Positions 61,688 through 62,318 of a stretch of 62,318 nt of DNA are shown here, one piece after another. The stretch is from positions 1 through 62,318 of the forward strand of contig NZ_CAKZHV010000055.1 of NCBI RefSeq assembly GCF_936927845.1, read 5' to 3'. Both the position numbers and the translations under genes were made by a program. How positions within the stretch are numbered: position 1 is the first letter of the stretch; the number at the start of each line of letters is the position of its first letter. The notes beneath the pieces are model-generated. The model had not been told where the DNA came from, searched no databases, and worked only from the letters and a program-made list of their open reading frames with translations. This stretch comes from an uncultured Sphingomonas sp. (GTDB taxonomy: Bacteria > Pseudomonadota > Alphaproteobacteria > Sphingomonadales > Sphingomonadaceae).

Positions 61688-62263
61688 ATGTCGACCACTC
61701 AGCAGCACGAAGCTGCCGTTACCGCACAACAGATACGTCAGCTGAAGAAGGGCGCGATTGCTCGCCTCCTAGGGCGAAGCGAACGCGGACCGGATCACAG
61801 CGACGATCCGACCAGGCGCGTTCCTCACCGGAACAGCTACGACGTCGACGCACCCGAGGCTAACCAGTGGAGCCGGCTCGGCGACGGGTCGGTGGCACAA
61901 GGAGTGGCACACTGCGAGGCGCTCACGGCCGCCACGAAGGAGCTGTATCATCAAGGCTGGAGAGACCATCCGCTTGCGGCAACCCGCGCCCTGAAACGGC
62001 GCCGAGATGCGCTGGACGTCGAAAAGGCTGAGCTGCTCGAGCGGAGCCCGGCCGATCGGCCCCCCGGCCGCCTCGCGACGATCGAACTCGAGCTACGCGG
62101 CATAGCGCCACAGCTGAAGGCAGCCGAGCTGAGGCTGCGTCGGATTGACCTGACGGTTCTCGACGCGCTGCTGGCGTGCTTCCGGTTCGACACCGCACGC
62201 CTCTTCCCGTCCTACGAGAAGCTCGCCTCGATCGCTGGGTGCCACGTCAACGCAGCGAAGGCG
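61688..62263 (+). pseudogene. Helix-turn-helix (replication-initiator-like) gene cut by an IS
   Basis: The open frame from ATG 61688 runs 192 codons to the IS end. After a hydrophilic N-terminal part come helices (ATRALKRRRDALDVEKAELL) and RRIDLTVLDALLACFRFDTA, then LFPSYEKLASIAGCHVNAAK. This last part is the beginning of a winged helix in plasmid and phage replication or regulator proteins of alphaproteobacteria. The recognition helix is lost at the insertion point, so the gene is broken. The start is uncertain. Confidence 0.6.
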
Positions 62264-62318
62264 TGTCAATCGGCGTCCAAAAAGGACCCCCTATCGGCGT
62301 CCAAAAGGGACCCCCTTC
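62264..62318 (+). mobile_element. Left terminal repeats of an IS21-family element (partial)
   Basis: It begins TGTCAATCGGCGTCC, then AAAAAGGACCCCC, and repeats the unit once more (ATCGGCGTCCAAAAGGGACC). The sequence matches the inverted end at 1-55. The element continues beyond the window; no transposase is visible. Confidence 0.6.

Noticed and set aside
61557..61745. 62-codon ORF after tRNA-Arg
   Set aside because: No ribosome site, no domain, and overlap with the better supported HTH frame.

Overview
The window looks like a chromosomal segment of a high-GC alphaproteobacterium of the Sphingomonas type. The grounds are gene content and order: a complete nuoA-N operon running on into birA, coaX, an RNase J gene and a DUF1467 gene; zauP-zapA-6S RNA-fau; a DUF2842 gene; a beta-oxidation cluster; and a TonB-dependent receptor. 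Both ends carry the terminal repeats of an IS21-family insertion sequence, so the segment is probably bounded by repeat copies rather than by natural gene borders.

Layout. 1-2870 is accessory DNA of visibly lower GC: an IS end, a gene fragment, very small ORFs, an HNH-like phage-type protein, a small zinc-ribbon protein and an unknown protein enclosed by two 21-bp direct repeats. The second repeat abuts a comEC gene that is cut off after about 333 codons. 3908-6898 holds gltX, gltA and a small membrane protein. 7077-14193 holds a secreted protein, then a four-gene minus-strand operon (Hpt-like protein, nucleotidyltransferase-like membrane protein, DUF2336 protein, histidine-kinase-like protein), divergent from a 768-residue membrane-anchored coiled-coil protein. 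Both the kinase-like and the Hpt-like protein lack the phospho-accepting histidine. 14419-33419 is the respiratory complex I operon with its downstream genes. An unknown secreted protein is inserted between nuoF and nuoG with overlaps on both sides.

33567-43287 holds housekeeping genes (suhB, efp, an M23 peptidase, thiE, class I aldolase, pgk, a MOSC protein, gap, zauP-like, zapA, 6S RNA, fau, DUF2842), a PemK-type toxin-antitoxin pair with a palindromic operator, and a TlpA-like thioredoxin. Two identical tRNA-Asp genes follow, then an AI-2E/PerM family membrane protein and a Crp/Fnr regulator.

45698-55933 is a fatty-acid/acyl-CoA catabolism cluster: acyl-CoA ligase, serine hydrolase, FadB-like fusion, amidase, two acyl-CoA dehydrogenases and a TesB thioesterase. 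Palindromic repeats sit in the gaps, and their ends form the ribosome binding sites of the next genes. 55938-57647 is a folE-folM-folB pterin operon. A TonB-dependent receptor, a DUF2945 protein and a tRNA-Arg(CCT) gene follow. Past that tRNA, accessory DNA resumes with a helix-turn-helix gene interrupted by the second IS end.

The most unusual material is the signalling/polarity-like locus with degenerate phosphotransfer proteins, the repeat-flanked ORF at the comEC breakpoint, the repeats that supply Shine-Dalgarno sequences, and the secreted protein inside the nuo operon. All functional statements come from reading motifs and gene order; no database search was run.
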